Assembly (NCBI RefSeq): GCF_910591885.1
Contig: NC_063277.1
Span: 2,108,001 to 2,172,000, forward strand
Origin: Bombus terrestris
Lineage: Eukaryota > Arthropoda > Insecta > Hymenoptera > Apidae
Direction: 5' to 3'
DNA: 64,000 bases
Below the pieces are notes generated by a model that had not been told where the DNA came from, did no database searches, and saw nothing but the letters and a program-made list of their open reading frames with translations. This document shows, in pieces, positions 1 to 11,860 of this stretch. Numbering within the stretch: the stretch's first letter is position 1; each line of letters opens with the position of its first letter. A program made the position numbers and the translations under genes.

Positions 1-3000
1 AATAATTCGAAAGCTTGGATTATAAAAATCCGATATATTTAACGCATCCTCTGTGATAGAGAATCGAAGCAATATTTATTCGCTCGTCTACAATTTCCCC
101 ATAACTCTGACAAATCGTTTTTCCGAAACTTCATTACGTGTTTCGAATCGTTATCTATCACGCATAAAATATTCCACTCGACTAGTCAAAAAATATGGCT
201 CAGTCGTTATATTTTTTACGAGATCGGCGGAACGTCAACTTCAATGGAGATGTATGTTCCGTCACATTCTTATTTCCATACATACGTGACAATTTTAATA
301 AAAACGATTACTTTTGTTAAGTAAAGCGAATAGCGATAAACTAGCTAATGGCTAACGTTTGCAAGCACTCTCGGTGTTAAACAAAAATAAGCAACCGATC
401 AAAGGGACCCGCATTCCTTTGGTCGATCGATTGCGACCGAAAAGCCAACAATTACCAGAGTGCGAGGAAAAAGGCGTTGTTTGCACGTTGCAAAAGGCAT
501 CGGCGAAGCAAAGCTGTGCCGGAATGGCGCGCGAACGGGGTTTCGTAACAAAAGGCAGAGCTTCCGCCGGGTCGGGGCAACAAAGACAAATTAACTGGCG
601 CTAGTAGAAAAGTTTTAATTGCATTCGGCCACCGAATCAACTCGATGCTTTGACGATCTCTCATTCTCCGCGACCAAGCCGTTCTCCTCTCTCGCCTTTT
701 TGTCTCTGGGTGTTTCTGTGCCCGCGTACCAAGTCCGATTTAGTCGCGATGGAAGGCGACACTTTCCTCGTTGGTGTGGGAAGATCGGCTTGAAAAAGAG
801 CAGATAAAAGGGCGAAGGGAAAAAGGATCGATTCACGATGACCAGCTGCGACGGAAGTTTTAACTAGAAACCGAGGATCAAGCATTCGCCTTCGTCGACC
901 ACGGAACACGTTCAAGAAGATAACGACAAATGGTAATGACGGATTATTTTTATTTCCAATCCTGTGAAATATCTGTATCCTGGCACGCTAACGACTCTTT
1001 AAATAGAAAGTTGAACTCGTTAAATAGATTTACTTCGAGAAATTCTGATTCTCGATCTCTGCAACGTGCTAGTTTTGGTGACACGACTTTTCCACCTCTT
1101 CGAGTATCTTTCACGGCTCTGCCCACGTCTCAGCCGCTAGGAATAATCAATAAGGAGAAAAAAACGAATTTCCACTACCTTCAATCGATTTTGATCGATA
1201 ATCTGGAATAATAAACTCGCTATTATCGACCAAAACCATCTTTTTCTAAATTTAACGTCACGTTAACGACAAGGTAACGTTCTGAGTTGTATATACAGAG
1301 TGGTTGATAACTGGTAGTACAAGCGGAAAGGGGGTGATTCTACGCGAAAAAAGAAGTCGAAAATATAGAATAAAAATTTTCCGTTCGAGGCTTTGTTTTC
1401 GAGAAAATTGACTTTGAATTTTCGTTCGGTACGCGTGCACTTTATCATGTCTCGTTATAATGGGTCTCGCTGTAAATCGTTGTCTCGATGGATATTATCG
1501 CAGTTTAAGTTTGTTTTTGCCGTAACGGAAAATTAGGAATACATAATGAAATAATATGAAGTAATCATAAAGTTTATTATTACAAAAATTGCTGAAAATG
1601 TTGCCCATTCTGCCGAACACATACTTCTGCACTTCTAATTAAATTTCTATGAACACTTTCTAACACATTGGAAGTGTTTATCAACATAACGTCAATCGAG
1701 ACAACGATCTACGATCAGTTGTATCACCTCGAGCCCAATCTCACTATCACAAATCTCGAACGATTACAATCAGATTGAATGACAACAATTGCTTAATTAC
1801 GGCTATGATAAAATCTAGGCTAAAGTATTAGAGGATTTTCCCAAAATTTCAAAGGAAAGGCCGCGCTTTCCTTTCATTTCCGACATATATATATCTGATA
1901 TATCTGATATTACGAAAATAAAGAGTTTAGCATTCTACTTCTGAGAAAATGTCGTGCTAAAGGAAAAGGTTCTCAGAATGAATATAGGAATCGTTAAAAC
2001 GGTCACTCGGGAGATGGATACAGAGGTAAAGAAATCGGTAATTTTCCGCTGGAGAATGAACCAATGGAATCAGTCAATCGACGTAAAGTGCAGGCTCTTT
2101 GTGTGAAAGTAAAATTTCATTCGCCGCAGCGAAAAGAACCCCGCTCCTGGAAGACGGCAAATCCAATTAAACCTCGGCAGAAGGAACAAAGAAGCCAAGG
2201 TAGGAAAAGCAAGTGAACTTTAACTACTTTCTGGATGCTGCGATGGAGATTGGTATTGCGAACCACGTTATGATCGCCAACTTATCAAAAATACCACATG
2301 CTGTCGTCCGTAGACACAGAGCGAAAGAAGAAAGCGGGGCAAAGATAGAAGAAAATACAGGCGACATTTGGCCAAAAGTTTCTGGTTGGATTTTTCGTTG
2401 AATTCTGCGACGGCCGTTTCGTGGATCAGCAAATTCCACAAAGATGTCTCGTCATAGTCGATTCCCGGAATAATGCGGTAACGACCGTCGGTGAACTTCC
2501 AATCGATTCCAGCGAATCGACTAGCCGCTGAAACGACGTCGCGGCGTCGTGTTTGAAAATTTAGCGGCGTCAAAGCGCCGCGTCGCCCACGAGCCACGGA
2601 GAAAAGCAATTTGCCAGTTGTTACAGGGAATACCTACGATTTCTCATTTACAAGACCGGATCTGAACGATCGAACGGTGTTCCGCGCTATCGAAACTACT
2701 TTTCCCTTTCGTTGTACTTTTTGTTTGGTCTATCGGAAGTTTTGCAATCTCGTTCCACGTTACGGAGTACCACCAATCGGTGTGAATTAAGAGAAACGAA
2801 TATACATTTTAAGTACCGTTACGCTCGCCTATCGTTCTCGTGTATCGAATAAATTTCTCTGAGTTGTATAATTGTGTCCCATCTATGTGTTGACAGATAG
2901 CAGAGAAACTATACAATTTTTACTCTTCTAACCACATTCTAAACCTGGTGTAACATTTAATTGTAAGAAATACGGTACCATTTTTCGGAAACTATCTGAG

Positions 3001-4003
3001 ATTGCTCTCGTGCTTCGCATTCTTTCGTTATATAACACGATCTTTCAGTGACTAACGACAATATTAATCGGACAGTTACAGAGAACTGCACCTAATCTTC
3101 CCTTATGCTTCCGCTGGCTCCGCTTAACTCTCCTAAGCCATTTACGACTAAGGCGGAGTTGGAAACTTCCTCCGACTCGGACGTGCACACGCGCTTCCCA
3201 TACGCAAATACGAACCTAGGCAGACTACTCGTCTATCACTCTACCGCCTCGTCGCCGTCATACTTTGTCGAGGTTTTGTATCTCAGAATAGAGAGAGCAA
3301 ACACGTGCATGAATGTATTATAGAATTCCTTTATTCAGAAATGTTAGAAATTAGGATTTCCAATATTTTTTGTGGTGGACGATAAGACGTGTTGTTGGTT
3401 AAATTAATAACGAGACGAATTGATTTCGTTAACTATATTTACAGATATTTTAAAATGTAGAATACAAAGTTATTCGTAAGCGTTGCTCGCCCAATGCTAT
3501 TCGTTATAAGATTGAGCGATATTTTTATAACGCAATCTAAGCTGATACTAATTGTCATGCTGATTCGCTAGACTGATTCGTTATACTTATTCGCTCGATT
3601 GATGACGATGTTTGGAGAACATGGTCGTCTATTTATACTGGTTGGGTGGGGGGGTTACCGAAAGGTTTGAACTTGTCGCCGGTTGTCGGTTGCACATAAT
3701 AGCGAAATTGCTTTGTCCAGAGTTTGTTTATTACATTATGTGCGTCGTACAGTGTTAATCCTCTGTGGCAAAACAACTACGTGAGGCATCTTCGAATCAA
3801 AACGTCCTGTGACGCATGTGTCGCTATAGTTTCTATCCTATATAGTAATTTATTGATAAATTGATTTATTACAGTGGATTACACAGAAAACGATGATTAT
3901 TTAACTTGAACTTAATGCAATAGTGTGCTATCACAACACTCGATTAACGACTCTTCACTCTCCGGTGGTTAACTGAACAATCAACGACTGCGGTGTCGAA
4001 ATA
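1..4003. other. Non-coding stretch, no gene seen
   Basis: AT-leaning sequence with only short open frames, none resembling a known protein. About 3.40-3.80 kb has repeated ATTCGTTATA-like words and a G-run at 3646-3654 and may be part of an old repeat. It is probably part of the long intron of the nAChR gene, since the next receptor exon was not found. Confidence 0.5.
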
Positions 4004-4212
4004 TTAAGCTGCCCGAAAAGTATCTTTCTTTCGCAAACGTGTTTTTTACAACAATGCACCTTCATACAAACGCGAAACCAAGTCTGTGAAATGTGGCAAC
4101 GTTTATCTCAACAGTATAAAATGGATCGTACGTAATTCGACAAAATAATATAAAACAGAAAACGTTGTGCGTCTATTATTTCCTCATAAAACGAAAGAAA
4201 CTAACAACCTAA
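4004..4212 (+). mobile_element. Mariner-like miniature element, copy A
   Basis: This 209 bp element is flanked by TA at 4002-4003 and 4213-4214. The left end is TTAAGCTGCCCGAAAAG and the right end reads CTAACAACCTAA, so both termini have drifted from the family consensus. Shared internal blocks include the ACAACAATGCACCTTC stretch, the AAAATGGATCGTACGT stretch and GTTGTGCGTCTATTATTTCC near the right end. It has no coding capacity. Its orientation is the same as the 16.2 kb and 34.7 kb copies. Confidence 0.83.
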
Positions 4213-5007
4213 TATGTTGATGGACGTTATATCTGTTGAAGTTTTCCCACTTTTTCGACTTGTCGGCATTTTCGCTTTATCGTCGACATTGTCTGTATGT
4301 CGGTACTATAATAAAGGCGAAAGAAGCCGCCGTAAAGAGAATCGTTGTGCCAAAAATTAAACACTAGAGAAGATATGAAATTTTTCTAGAAGCGAGACCC
4401 GCTTCAACATACTTTACAGAAGAAAGTCTAGTTTTCATTAATAAAGCTATCTATGAAACGAGACCTTTTACCATGTAGGCATCCGCATCGATAAGGAAAT
4501 TCGGCTGAAATTCCGTTGAAAACTGGTAGACGAGGCTTCGACGAACAGCTAATGGAGCCTTTGACATCGGCGTCTGTACTACGAAATGGAAGATTCGATG
4601 GAGCTTTACCGGCCGGAACACGATCCCAGTCACAATTTCCATGAACGTAAGAAGGAGGATTATCGTGAAATTTATGGCAACGGACACAAATCCAATTAGC
4701 CCGTAGAACACCACCAGTTCTAAGAGGATATATTAGTTCGCTTCGGCACGGCTGAGCCTGCTTCGCGCCCTCTCATCCGCCTCTCCTAAAGAGGATCTAT
4801 TTAGCAGTGGCAAGGTGAAGTTTCGCGAGCGTCCTCGAAACTCGCGGAATCGCCAAGTTCGTCCATCGTTTACGCGGCCCAGTTCGATCCGCCGTTTCGT
4901 CGAGTATCCACCTGGCTGTGCTTTGTTATCTGTTTTATCAAACCCCTAAGTGGCAACGAGGTCTACCGACCGCGCACCGCTTCGAGGCGCGCTTGTTACT
5001 TCCCCCC

Positions 5008-5041
<34 letters not shown>

Positions 5042-5387
5042 GATGTTTGCGTATTATCCCAATTACCATGGCGCGTTTCGTGTTTCCTGTGCCGATAAAC
5101 ACGCTGAAGAAGCAATCCGTTTCGTGGAATCTCTTGTGGTATACCTCTACCGGAGATCGATATTTATCCGAATGGCTTTTAACCTGAAAATTATTCGCCA
5201 TCGCGTGATACTACACCTGCAGAGATCAGTTTCCTCCGCATTCAAATTTCCTCCATTTTATCTACTATTCTATCCAGCAGCTTCTAATTGAATTTCTGTT
5301 TGTCGTATTCGCTTTATTCTATGCCAAAGTTTGTCTTCCTGTTATTCGTACTGCGTGATTGTCACAGACCCATAAATTAGCGATAGA
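4213..5387. other. Non-coding stretch with a CT microsatellite
   Basis: No recognisable gene. A minus-strand frame at 4451-4714 has a hydrophobic start but matches no family known to me. GC rises around 4750-5000 before the CT repeat at 5011. Confidence 0.5.
5011..5038. repeat. (CT)14 microsatellite
   Basis: Uninterrupted CT dinucleotide run of 28 bp, preceded by a C- and T-rich stretch. It is a simple repeat, probably polymorphic in length, and the low-complexity open frames across it are not coding. Confidence 0.95.
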
Positions 5388-5485
5388 AAAACAACAACAA
5401 AGTGGCCCAGGGTCAGAAGACACCCCCTCCATAAGAGCTAAACCCATAGTATATAAACTTCTCAAAATCAGCTCTCGACACTCTG
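5388..5485 (+). repeat. Direct repeat unit, copy 1 (uninterrupted)
   Basis: This unit of about 100 bp runs from AAACAACAACAAAGTGG through the CCCCCTCCATAAGAGC region and the CCATAGTATATAA stretch to AAAATCAGCTCTCGACACTC. It recurs about 240 bp downstream. The TATATAA followed by GCTCTCGACACTC could be promoter-like, as in a retroelement long terminal repeat, but no partner coding region was found. What it derives from is unknown. Confidence 0.6.
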
Positions 5486-5630
5486 TTCTAACATTCTTAA
5501 CCGTCGCTCTCTTGGGTATACGTGATAAATTTTTCCACCATATCTCATAACGATAGAAAAGTCAAGGGGGTCTAACAAACATGCCGCAGGCCATCGAAAC
5601 AACATCGTAGAGAGTGTTCCAGTGTCAGAA

Positions 5631-5838
5631 AACAGCAACAACATGGCCATCTCTGACCTGGGCCCCGGAGACACTCCCTCCATAGGAGCCAAATCCATAG
5701 TATTAGGTTGTCCGAAAAGTTCCTTTCGTTTTATAAGGAAATAATAGACGCACAACGTTTTTTGTTTCATATTAGTTTATATAGTTTCATATTAGTAACC
5801 TGGTATATAAGCCTTCCTAAAATCAGCTCTCGACACTC
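5631..5838 (+). repeat. Direct repeat unit, copy 2, split by a miniature element
   Basis: This is the second copy of the unit at 5388-5485. AACAGCAACAACATGGCC, ACTCCCTCCATAGGAGCC and CCATAG lie before the insertion, and TATAAGCC and AAAATCAGCTCTCGACACTC after it. The insertion occupies 5703-5803. The two units have diverged by point changes and small indels, so the duplication is not recent. Confidence 0.6.
5703..5803 (-). mobile_element. Short deletion derivative of the mariner-like family, copy E
   Basis: This roughly 101 bp insertion begins TTAGGTTGTCCGAAAAG and continues TTTCGTTTTATAAGGAAATA, matching one end of the roughly 210 bp family. It then passes into two copies of GTTTCATATTAG and ends AACCTGG, so most of the other half is missing. 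TA lies on both sides (5701-5702 and 5804-5805). Removing the insertion and one TA gives CATAGTATATAA, which is exactly the sequence in the related repeat copy at about 5446-5457. That uninterrupted copy is a paralogous empty site confirming the TA target duplication. Confidence 0.8.
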
Positions 5839-7448
5839 CTCTTTACCTTATTTGTGAAACGTTCGAACTGCGACGCGAGGAGATCACCGGTGATCTGTCA
5901 ATTTCGTGATTTCTTGTGTCTCCTATGTGACACTCGTGAAACGTTTAAACTTACGCGAACTCATTCGAACGTACGCAAGAAAACGACCAGTGATTTCTTG
6001 CTTTCACCACTGCCTGTGTCTTCGACGTGACATAATCGTGCAAATGCGTAATAAGTTCATAAGAATAACAATAACAGTACTAACAAATGCAAAGAAGAGG
6101 GTGGATGCACCAAGACAGCATCCGAACGAGCGTAATAAAAATCAAGCAGCTACGAGACATGTAGCACAGAGAAACTACAGGGGAAGATCCAATAATCCGT
6201 ACTCGATTTCCCGGTGGCTGTTTATCGGCTTCGCCTCGAGCCGAGTCGTTCGACACACGGAACGGCCTTACGTCCAGTCACGTAACAAATCTGGCGCGAT
6301 TAAAGAGGACGGAATTGGGTGGACAAGCGCGAGAAACAATCGCAAGTTTGCGCCATGTTGCAGGATGTAGACGTATTTAAAATATCGGAAAAGCACTTGC
6401 CGTTCAGTGAACGCTATTCAATCGAAGCGGCCCGATCAGAGCCTACTTCTATTCTGGATTCCCGATATATCGTTTGCATCTGTCAGCAACTACTTCAAAT
6501 AAATCGACGAATTGCTTCGGGGAATCGGGCGCGTGGCCATTCGGCAGAAAAAATAAAAAAAAAAAAAGATAGCGGAGAAACAAATACAACGACTTCGTGT
6601 CGGCGACAAAGTGATCTACGAGCCGATCGATCTTGTCGATCCATTCGAAAACGGATTATTGGTTCGTTAACAAGCAGCCATTCGTTTCCGCGTCGCATTT
6701 CTTTGTCTCTGACACACCCTGTCCTCGCGTTTCGTCTTCTCGCTTTCGCTCAGCTTTCCAGGGCGAAATTGAAATTTCCGCCCCGACGAGCATCTAAACG
6801 TCACGGATCTTGGAATATTTCTAACCGAATAAGATTCATCAGTCCGTAACCTTTTCTATCCGTCGTTTTCTACTTTGTCGTTTTTCGCGTCGAAACAAAT
6901 TTCAAACGAAGCATCCGAATTTTATCTGCTTTTATCTTTGTCCGACGAAGAAAAAGGGGAATGGAAATACGTTTGGTCGAAAAGGCAGACGCGTATCGAT
7001 GGAAACGTTCTAAAACTGTGTATCTTTGGCTCACTGGTTCGATTGTAATTATTCGGAGGCACGTACGACGCGGAATTGGATCGCGCGGATCGTGAATATC
7101 GATTGCAGTTGCGTTTCGCTAGAATTCGATTTGGTAAACGCAGCTCAAAGGCGAAACGCAGCTTTTTGCCTAGCTTACGATACCCCGCATGCCTCTTCCC
7201 TCTCGTTGGAAATTTATCGAAAGCTACAATTCCGCGTCGCTTTTTAATTAATTCCAACAATGAAAACTTTCGCCTAACTGTTACGCCAGTTTCTATTGCC
7301 ACTTGCTTTTGCGTTTACTCGCTGTTCGTCGTAGAAGTTAACGAAAGCACCGGCGTTGTTCCCGCAATCGCATTTTCTTACTACGAAACTGAAATTAACG
7401 CTTCGTAGCCGAAGATTCTTTACGGATTTCGCAACGGAGATCGAATAG
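5839..7448. other. Unassigned stretch next to the direct repeats
   Basis: Two overlapping plus-strand frames (5906-6370 and 6319-6849, 154 and 176 codons) are rich in Arg and Ser and show no motif. GTGATTTCTTG followed by a TGTGTCT word occurs twice near 5.91 and 6.0 kb. It may be the remains of a retroelement whose terminal part includes the repeats at 5.4-5.85 kb, but no polymerase, protease or integrase signature is visible here. Confidence 0.35.
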
Positions 7449-7985
7449 TTGCCAAGATTGTTATTAAACAAGCAATCCTGCTCACTCAACTGTCTCTTAA
7501 GCTCAATATTATACACATTATACACGACCGACATACCAACATCTACCAACAGCAAAATACTGACATTCACGGACGACACGGCTGTACTAGTTAGACATAC
7601 TAATCCAGAAACAACAGTCATATTACTGTAAGAGCACATCACAAAAATAGAAAAATGGCTACAAGATAAAAAAATAAAAGCAAACCCCAGTTTATGCAAC
7701 CATATTACATTTACACTAAGAAAACGGAAACCACCAAATATTCAATTGAATGGCACGCACATAACGCAAACAAAGCAAGTTAAATACTTAGGACTCCACT
7801 TAGACTCACAACTTACATGGAAACAACATACTAAATCAATTATAGACAAAATACGGATAAAAAGAAGACATTTGTACTAGCTAACTAGTCGAAACTCTCA
7901 ACTCAGCATAGAAAATAAACTAAAAACCTGCAAAACGATAATAAAACCAATTTGGACGTATGAAATACCACTATGGGGGACAGTG
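7449..7985 (+). pseudogene. Reverse transcriptase fragment of the Jockey-type element
   Basis: One reading frame carries the palm-to-thumb part of the polymerase but is broken by stops at 7629-7631 and about 7878-7880. Recognisable blocks are the FTDDTAV catalytic box at about 7564-7584, the KWLQ helix, the KPPNIQLNG segment, and KYLGLHLDSQLTW, the usual post-catalytic signature. It then reaches IWTYEIPLWGT, after which frame is lost near 7980. The start is arbitrary because the element is truncated on the 5' side. Confidence 0.8.
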
Positions 7986-8245
7986 TGATGAGCCACATAA
8001 ATAAACTAGAGTTGTTACAATCGAAGATATTCAGAACAATAGTCAATGCCCCATGGTATGTCAGAAACGAGGATATACGCAAAGACTCAAGAATATCAAC
8101 GGTCAAAGAAGAAATCGACAGATACGCAGGAAAATACAAAGAAAGAACGGCAACACATCCAAACCATATGGCTGCTGAAGCGAGCAAAACTCTCATAGAA
8201 AGAAGACTAAAAAGAAAACATCCCCTGATCTCACTAAAGAAATAA
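7986..8245 (+). pseudogene. C-terminal tail of the Jockey-type polyprotein, frame-shifted
   Basis: This continues the same element in another frame. The tail begins with SHINKLELLQSKIFRTIVNA, followed by PWYVRNEDIRKDSRI, a segment with VKEEIDRYAGKYKER, and the closing RRLKRKHPLISLKK. This tail is typical of Jockey-clade reverse transcriptases and has no known separate function. An in-frame ATG at 7973 exists by chance of the frameshift and should not be taken as a gene start. Confidence 0.8.
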
Positions 8246-9120
8246 AATAGTCAAACTCGAAGATGGTATCCCGGTAGGACAATTTAACAATTAAGTTAGA
8301 AAAATTTACCAAATGTTCAGCTGGAAAATTATAAAGTACAAATTAAATAATAAAAAAAGAAAAAAACTAAACTGTTGGCAATTAAAGGTACCGATTGTCT
8401 ACCAATTAGCTATCAATTAACGCTGCACGAAACCCGCAACCTAATTCGGATAAACGATCGTTTCTACAAACATTATCCGCATTTACGAGAGGATGTTACC
8501 GTGCATTCAACGTACGTCGACTCTTTCTTCTCTCTCCCTTCCTCTCTCCTCCCTTCTGCCCCTTTGTCTCCATGTACACCCTACGATAATCTTATTATAC
8601 GTATGTCTCGCGGTCGAAAATACGGCACACAGCACGCTACCGAAAATCATCGTATAGTTTCCTGCACAATTAGAAATTCTATTTATTCGTAAATTTCTCC
8701 CTACCACGCTGCTTCGTAATTCATGGACCTCGCATAGGTTGATTTATTAACACGTTGCAGAGCAAACTTCAGTCGTGAATGCAACTTGCTATGAAAAAAA
8801 AGAGCAATATGTATATCGCTTATCACGATATTTTTGTCTTTTTACTTTTTACTAGATTTTGCTGCTTACGAAACCTTGTTTCCGCCTCTCTGTTATTTCA
8901 TTTTTTCACGCCACTGTTCAGCCAAGTAATTTTATTACTTTTCATATTTTCGAAAGCGCGCTTTTTTCGACCTACGATCCATTCGTTCGACTGACAATAA
9001 GGACTGAATAAAATCCATCGGAAAAATATTCATTCTGCTGAATCTAGTCGACATTCTAGATCCTAGTTCCTGGACTCGTTAAACAGACACCGCTACGCAC
9101 TGCGCCACCTCGTCATCGAT

Positions 9121-9137
9121 CTTCTTCTTCTTCTTCT
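9121..9137. repeat. (CTT)n short microsatellite
   Basis: Five full CTT units plus a partial unit in non-coding sequence. Confidence 0.8.
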
Positions 9138-11459
9138 ACGTATTATTCTACACGAGTAAGTACATACTTCCATAAAAGACAAACCGCTATTAATCTACGA
9201 GTGATTAACGACATTTCATATGTACCAACCTAATATAATGCACGATACGACCTCTTGTAAATTTCCAAACAATTTAGTCTATGCGATAAGGTAACCATTA
9301 TACTATTCACGAATTTAAAATCAGAGTTGCATTTCCTTGATAAATTAAATCTTGTGAACAGAAAACAGTGGAATATTCGACGCACCAACAACGAGCCTAT
9401 AATTCATCATCGACAAATTGCTATGCAGATACATGTGACGATTCGCGAATCTTCGTCGCATCGATACGGGCGCATTGACCGAAAGAATCGAAGCGAATAG
9501 AAGACCGAGGGTAAGCGAGATAGAAAAATATAAAATGTCGGTAAAGTTTGATGGCGCCAGAGAAGGTACGCGCCTTATATAGACCGTGATACGCCCGAAC
9601 GAGCGCGGCAGCCACTAATTAACCCGGTCTTTAATTACTGCCGGCGCTTAGCATCTCGACCGCGGATGTTCGCCGCGTGAAATCGGCTGGAATGATGCCG
9701 GTCGCGGCATTAGCCTCTGCCGCATCGCCACGACATACAAAAGAACGCGCATCTCCGTCAAGGCGAAAGTAAAATAGAAACATACCATTTGAACGCTGTG
9801 GATGGTAAAATAGTCGACGAAGAAAAGGGAGGGAAGATGCATAAGGATTTCATTGACTTCTTGCCTCGATGAACAATTCGACGAACAAACATCCTTAAAT
9901 ACAACTGTGGTCGATAAACAATGAGAGGAAAATGTCGGTAAACGCGGCTGTAAAGATGCAAATACCAGATATTTTACAGAAGCTCGTTACAGAGGAAATA
10001 ATTTCCATGATATAATGATATATAGTTTATCGCGTTGCTATAAATATCTCTGTTTACCCAAGCTTCGTTAAGACGTAGAATTTCGGCGGAAAAAGAAATA
10101 ACAAGAAACACATTGGCACATGATGGATTGAAAAAACGATACTTTCCAAGTTTTGCAAATAATTTTCTCTCCTGAAATATTCGAAACAAGTTTCGTGATC
10201 TTTCATCCTTTGCTAGAAACGCGTGTTTATTGTAGAAAATTGCTTTCAGCGTAGAAACGGCAGGATTAACTCTTAGTAACCAAAATGGCGGATAAATCCT
10301 GTGGGATAGAAGATGGAGCAGGGAGATCGAGCCGTCATTTTGAAAAGTCCCTGACGGAGACATTGGCGGAGCAGATAGAGGCAACTGGGAGAGTCGTATC
10401 AATAACCGAGCATGACGGCCGCTGGAAAATACGTTGCGTATCGATCGCTGATCCCTGGAACGGATTACCGTCAGATAACGAGGTTAACAATAACCGATCG
10501 CCACGATTCCTGCTCTCAATTTGCACGGCTGACAGCAACAGCGTAGCGCGTGAATATGCAAATGAAAAAAGTTTCGACGCCAGCCAAGTTTCCTCTGTTC
10601 GTTCGACTATTGTCGAGGGGTAGAGAACTTAAAGGAGGAAATGTTGAAACGCGGCCTCGCTCTTTCGCGGTAGACACCGTTAGTTTCGCGAGCGTTTCCA
10701 TCACAGAAAAAGTTACAGAATCCTCGAAACTGTATCTTGGAAGAAATTCCTGCCTGCATTTTTTCCCCATTTTTTCTATGCAGATGCAACCTAGCGTAGC
10801 TCGACGTTGTGGATTTATCGCGAAATTACTCGCGGAACTCGATTAAAACTACTATCTCGATAGTTACACACGTTAGAGTAAGCTATTCGTAACTGTAATA
10901 CCGCGCGTCGGACGAAGCACGTTCGAGCGTTGCACGTATCAGAACTGCGTGCAATAATTCTCGATTTTAGATAGAAATTGCAATCGTAGTAGTAGCGGCA
11001 ATTAAAATTTGCCATGAGTACAGTTAATTATTTTTCTCATCCTATCGAAACATGTGAATGTATAATCGCCGCGAGTCGGAAAATCGAGAATGCGGCTCGA
11101 TGTACAACGGAGTTAATCAGTCGACCCATAATCCATCGTAAGACTCTCGAGGCGATAACGCTGGAAAACGTTACCCGCCAACTTGGCCATACAATCCCAA
11201 AATACGTTCGAGTAAAACTAGAAACACACACGTGACAGTGACGACCGCGCCTTTCCACTCACATCTATCAGCGCGATCAAAGCTACCGCGAGGATCACGG
11301 TGCAAACACGCGGTCTGCAAAACTTTCTGCGTCGATTTAATTAGGACAGCATCGAGCCAACGGATTGAAAATATTGTTGGGAACAAGATCAACGATAGAG
11401 AGGAGAGAGGGAAGAACAGAGACGGAGAGAGATCGTTACCATAAATTGGCGAAACGTCC

Positions 11460-11860
11460 GGGTCCGAATAGGGGGCGCGGTCGTGGCGCCACTCCCCGCC
11501 AGTGTCCGTTCGCGCTGATTTAAGGGTTGTGCGCGCTTTGGAATAACGCGTCGGCGGCGACGTCGGTGGCGGCGAGTCTCGTCATTATCGTAGTTAACAG
11601 GCATTATCGTCTCTAATCAGAAGTATTTATTCGATGGCCGGATCGCGAGAGGGTAGTGGGTGAAACGGGTAAGCGACGTAAACGCAGAGGATGGAAACGC
11701 GGCCGTCACCTAGTCGCCACGCCCGTTATTATTTCACCGCGGGGCGCAGTTGTAAAAGCGACGTGCAGCTGCAATAGCTGCTGCCGTTTGGCTGTCCGTG
11801 GAGTCGTTGCAGCTGGGAGTGCAGTAGTAACAGCAGTAGCAGCAGCAACCACGGTTCGAT
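11460..11860. other. CpG- and CAG/CAA-rich segment, possible promoter or 5' exon
   Basis: This stretch is far richer in G+C and CpG than its surroundings. It includes GGGGGCGCGG and GTCGGCGGCGACGTCGG runs, then a GCAGCTGCAATAGCTGCTGC block and an imperfect CAG/CAA tract at 11821-11848. GGTAAGC at about 11668 could be a plus-strand donor. An ATG at 11859 opens a frame of 80 codons (ending at 12101) that resembles nothing known. Insect 5'-UTR exons often look like this, but no TATA box or clear initiator was seen. Strand and use are unknown. Confidence 0.3.

Larger units (their letters stand above)
7449..8367 (+). mobile_element. Decayed Jockey-type non-LTR retrotransposon, 3' part
   Basis: This is the 3' end of a LINE of the Jockey clade. 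It enters within the reverse transcriptase (SSILYTLYTTDIPT, then FTDDTAVLVRHTNPE, where FTDD stands for the catalytic F/YADD box). It runs through the thumb region with KWLQDKKIKANP and VKYLGLHLDSQLTWKQH, and reaches the conserved C-terminal tail with NAPWYVRNEDIRKD, VKEEI and RRLKRKHPL. The coding sequence ends at 8245 and is followed by an AT-rich tail to an A-rich end at 8348-8366, as expected for target-primed insertion. The 5' part, including the endonuclease and most of the polymerase, is absent. In-frame stops and a frameshift show it is dead. No clear target-site duplication was seen. Confidence 0.85.

Noticed and set aside
4451..4714. 87-codon minus-strand frame with a hydrophobic N-terminus
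   Set aside because: No family resemblance, no splice or promoter context, and short enough to arise by chance.
9974..10402. 142-codon minus-strand frame overlapping the 10.3 kb plus-strand frame
   Set aside because: No recognisable domain, AT-driven composition and poor start context.
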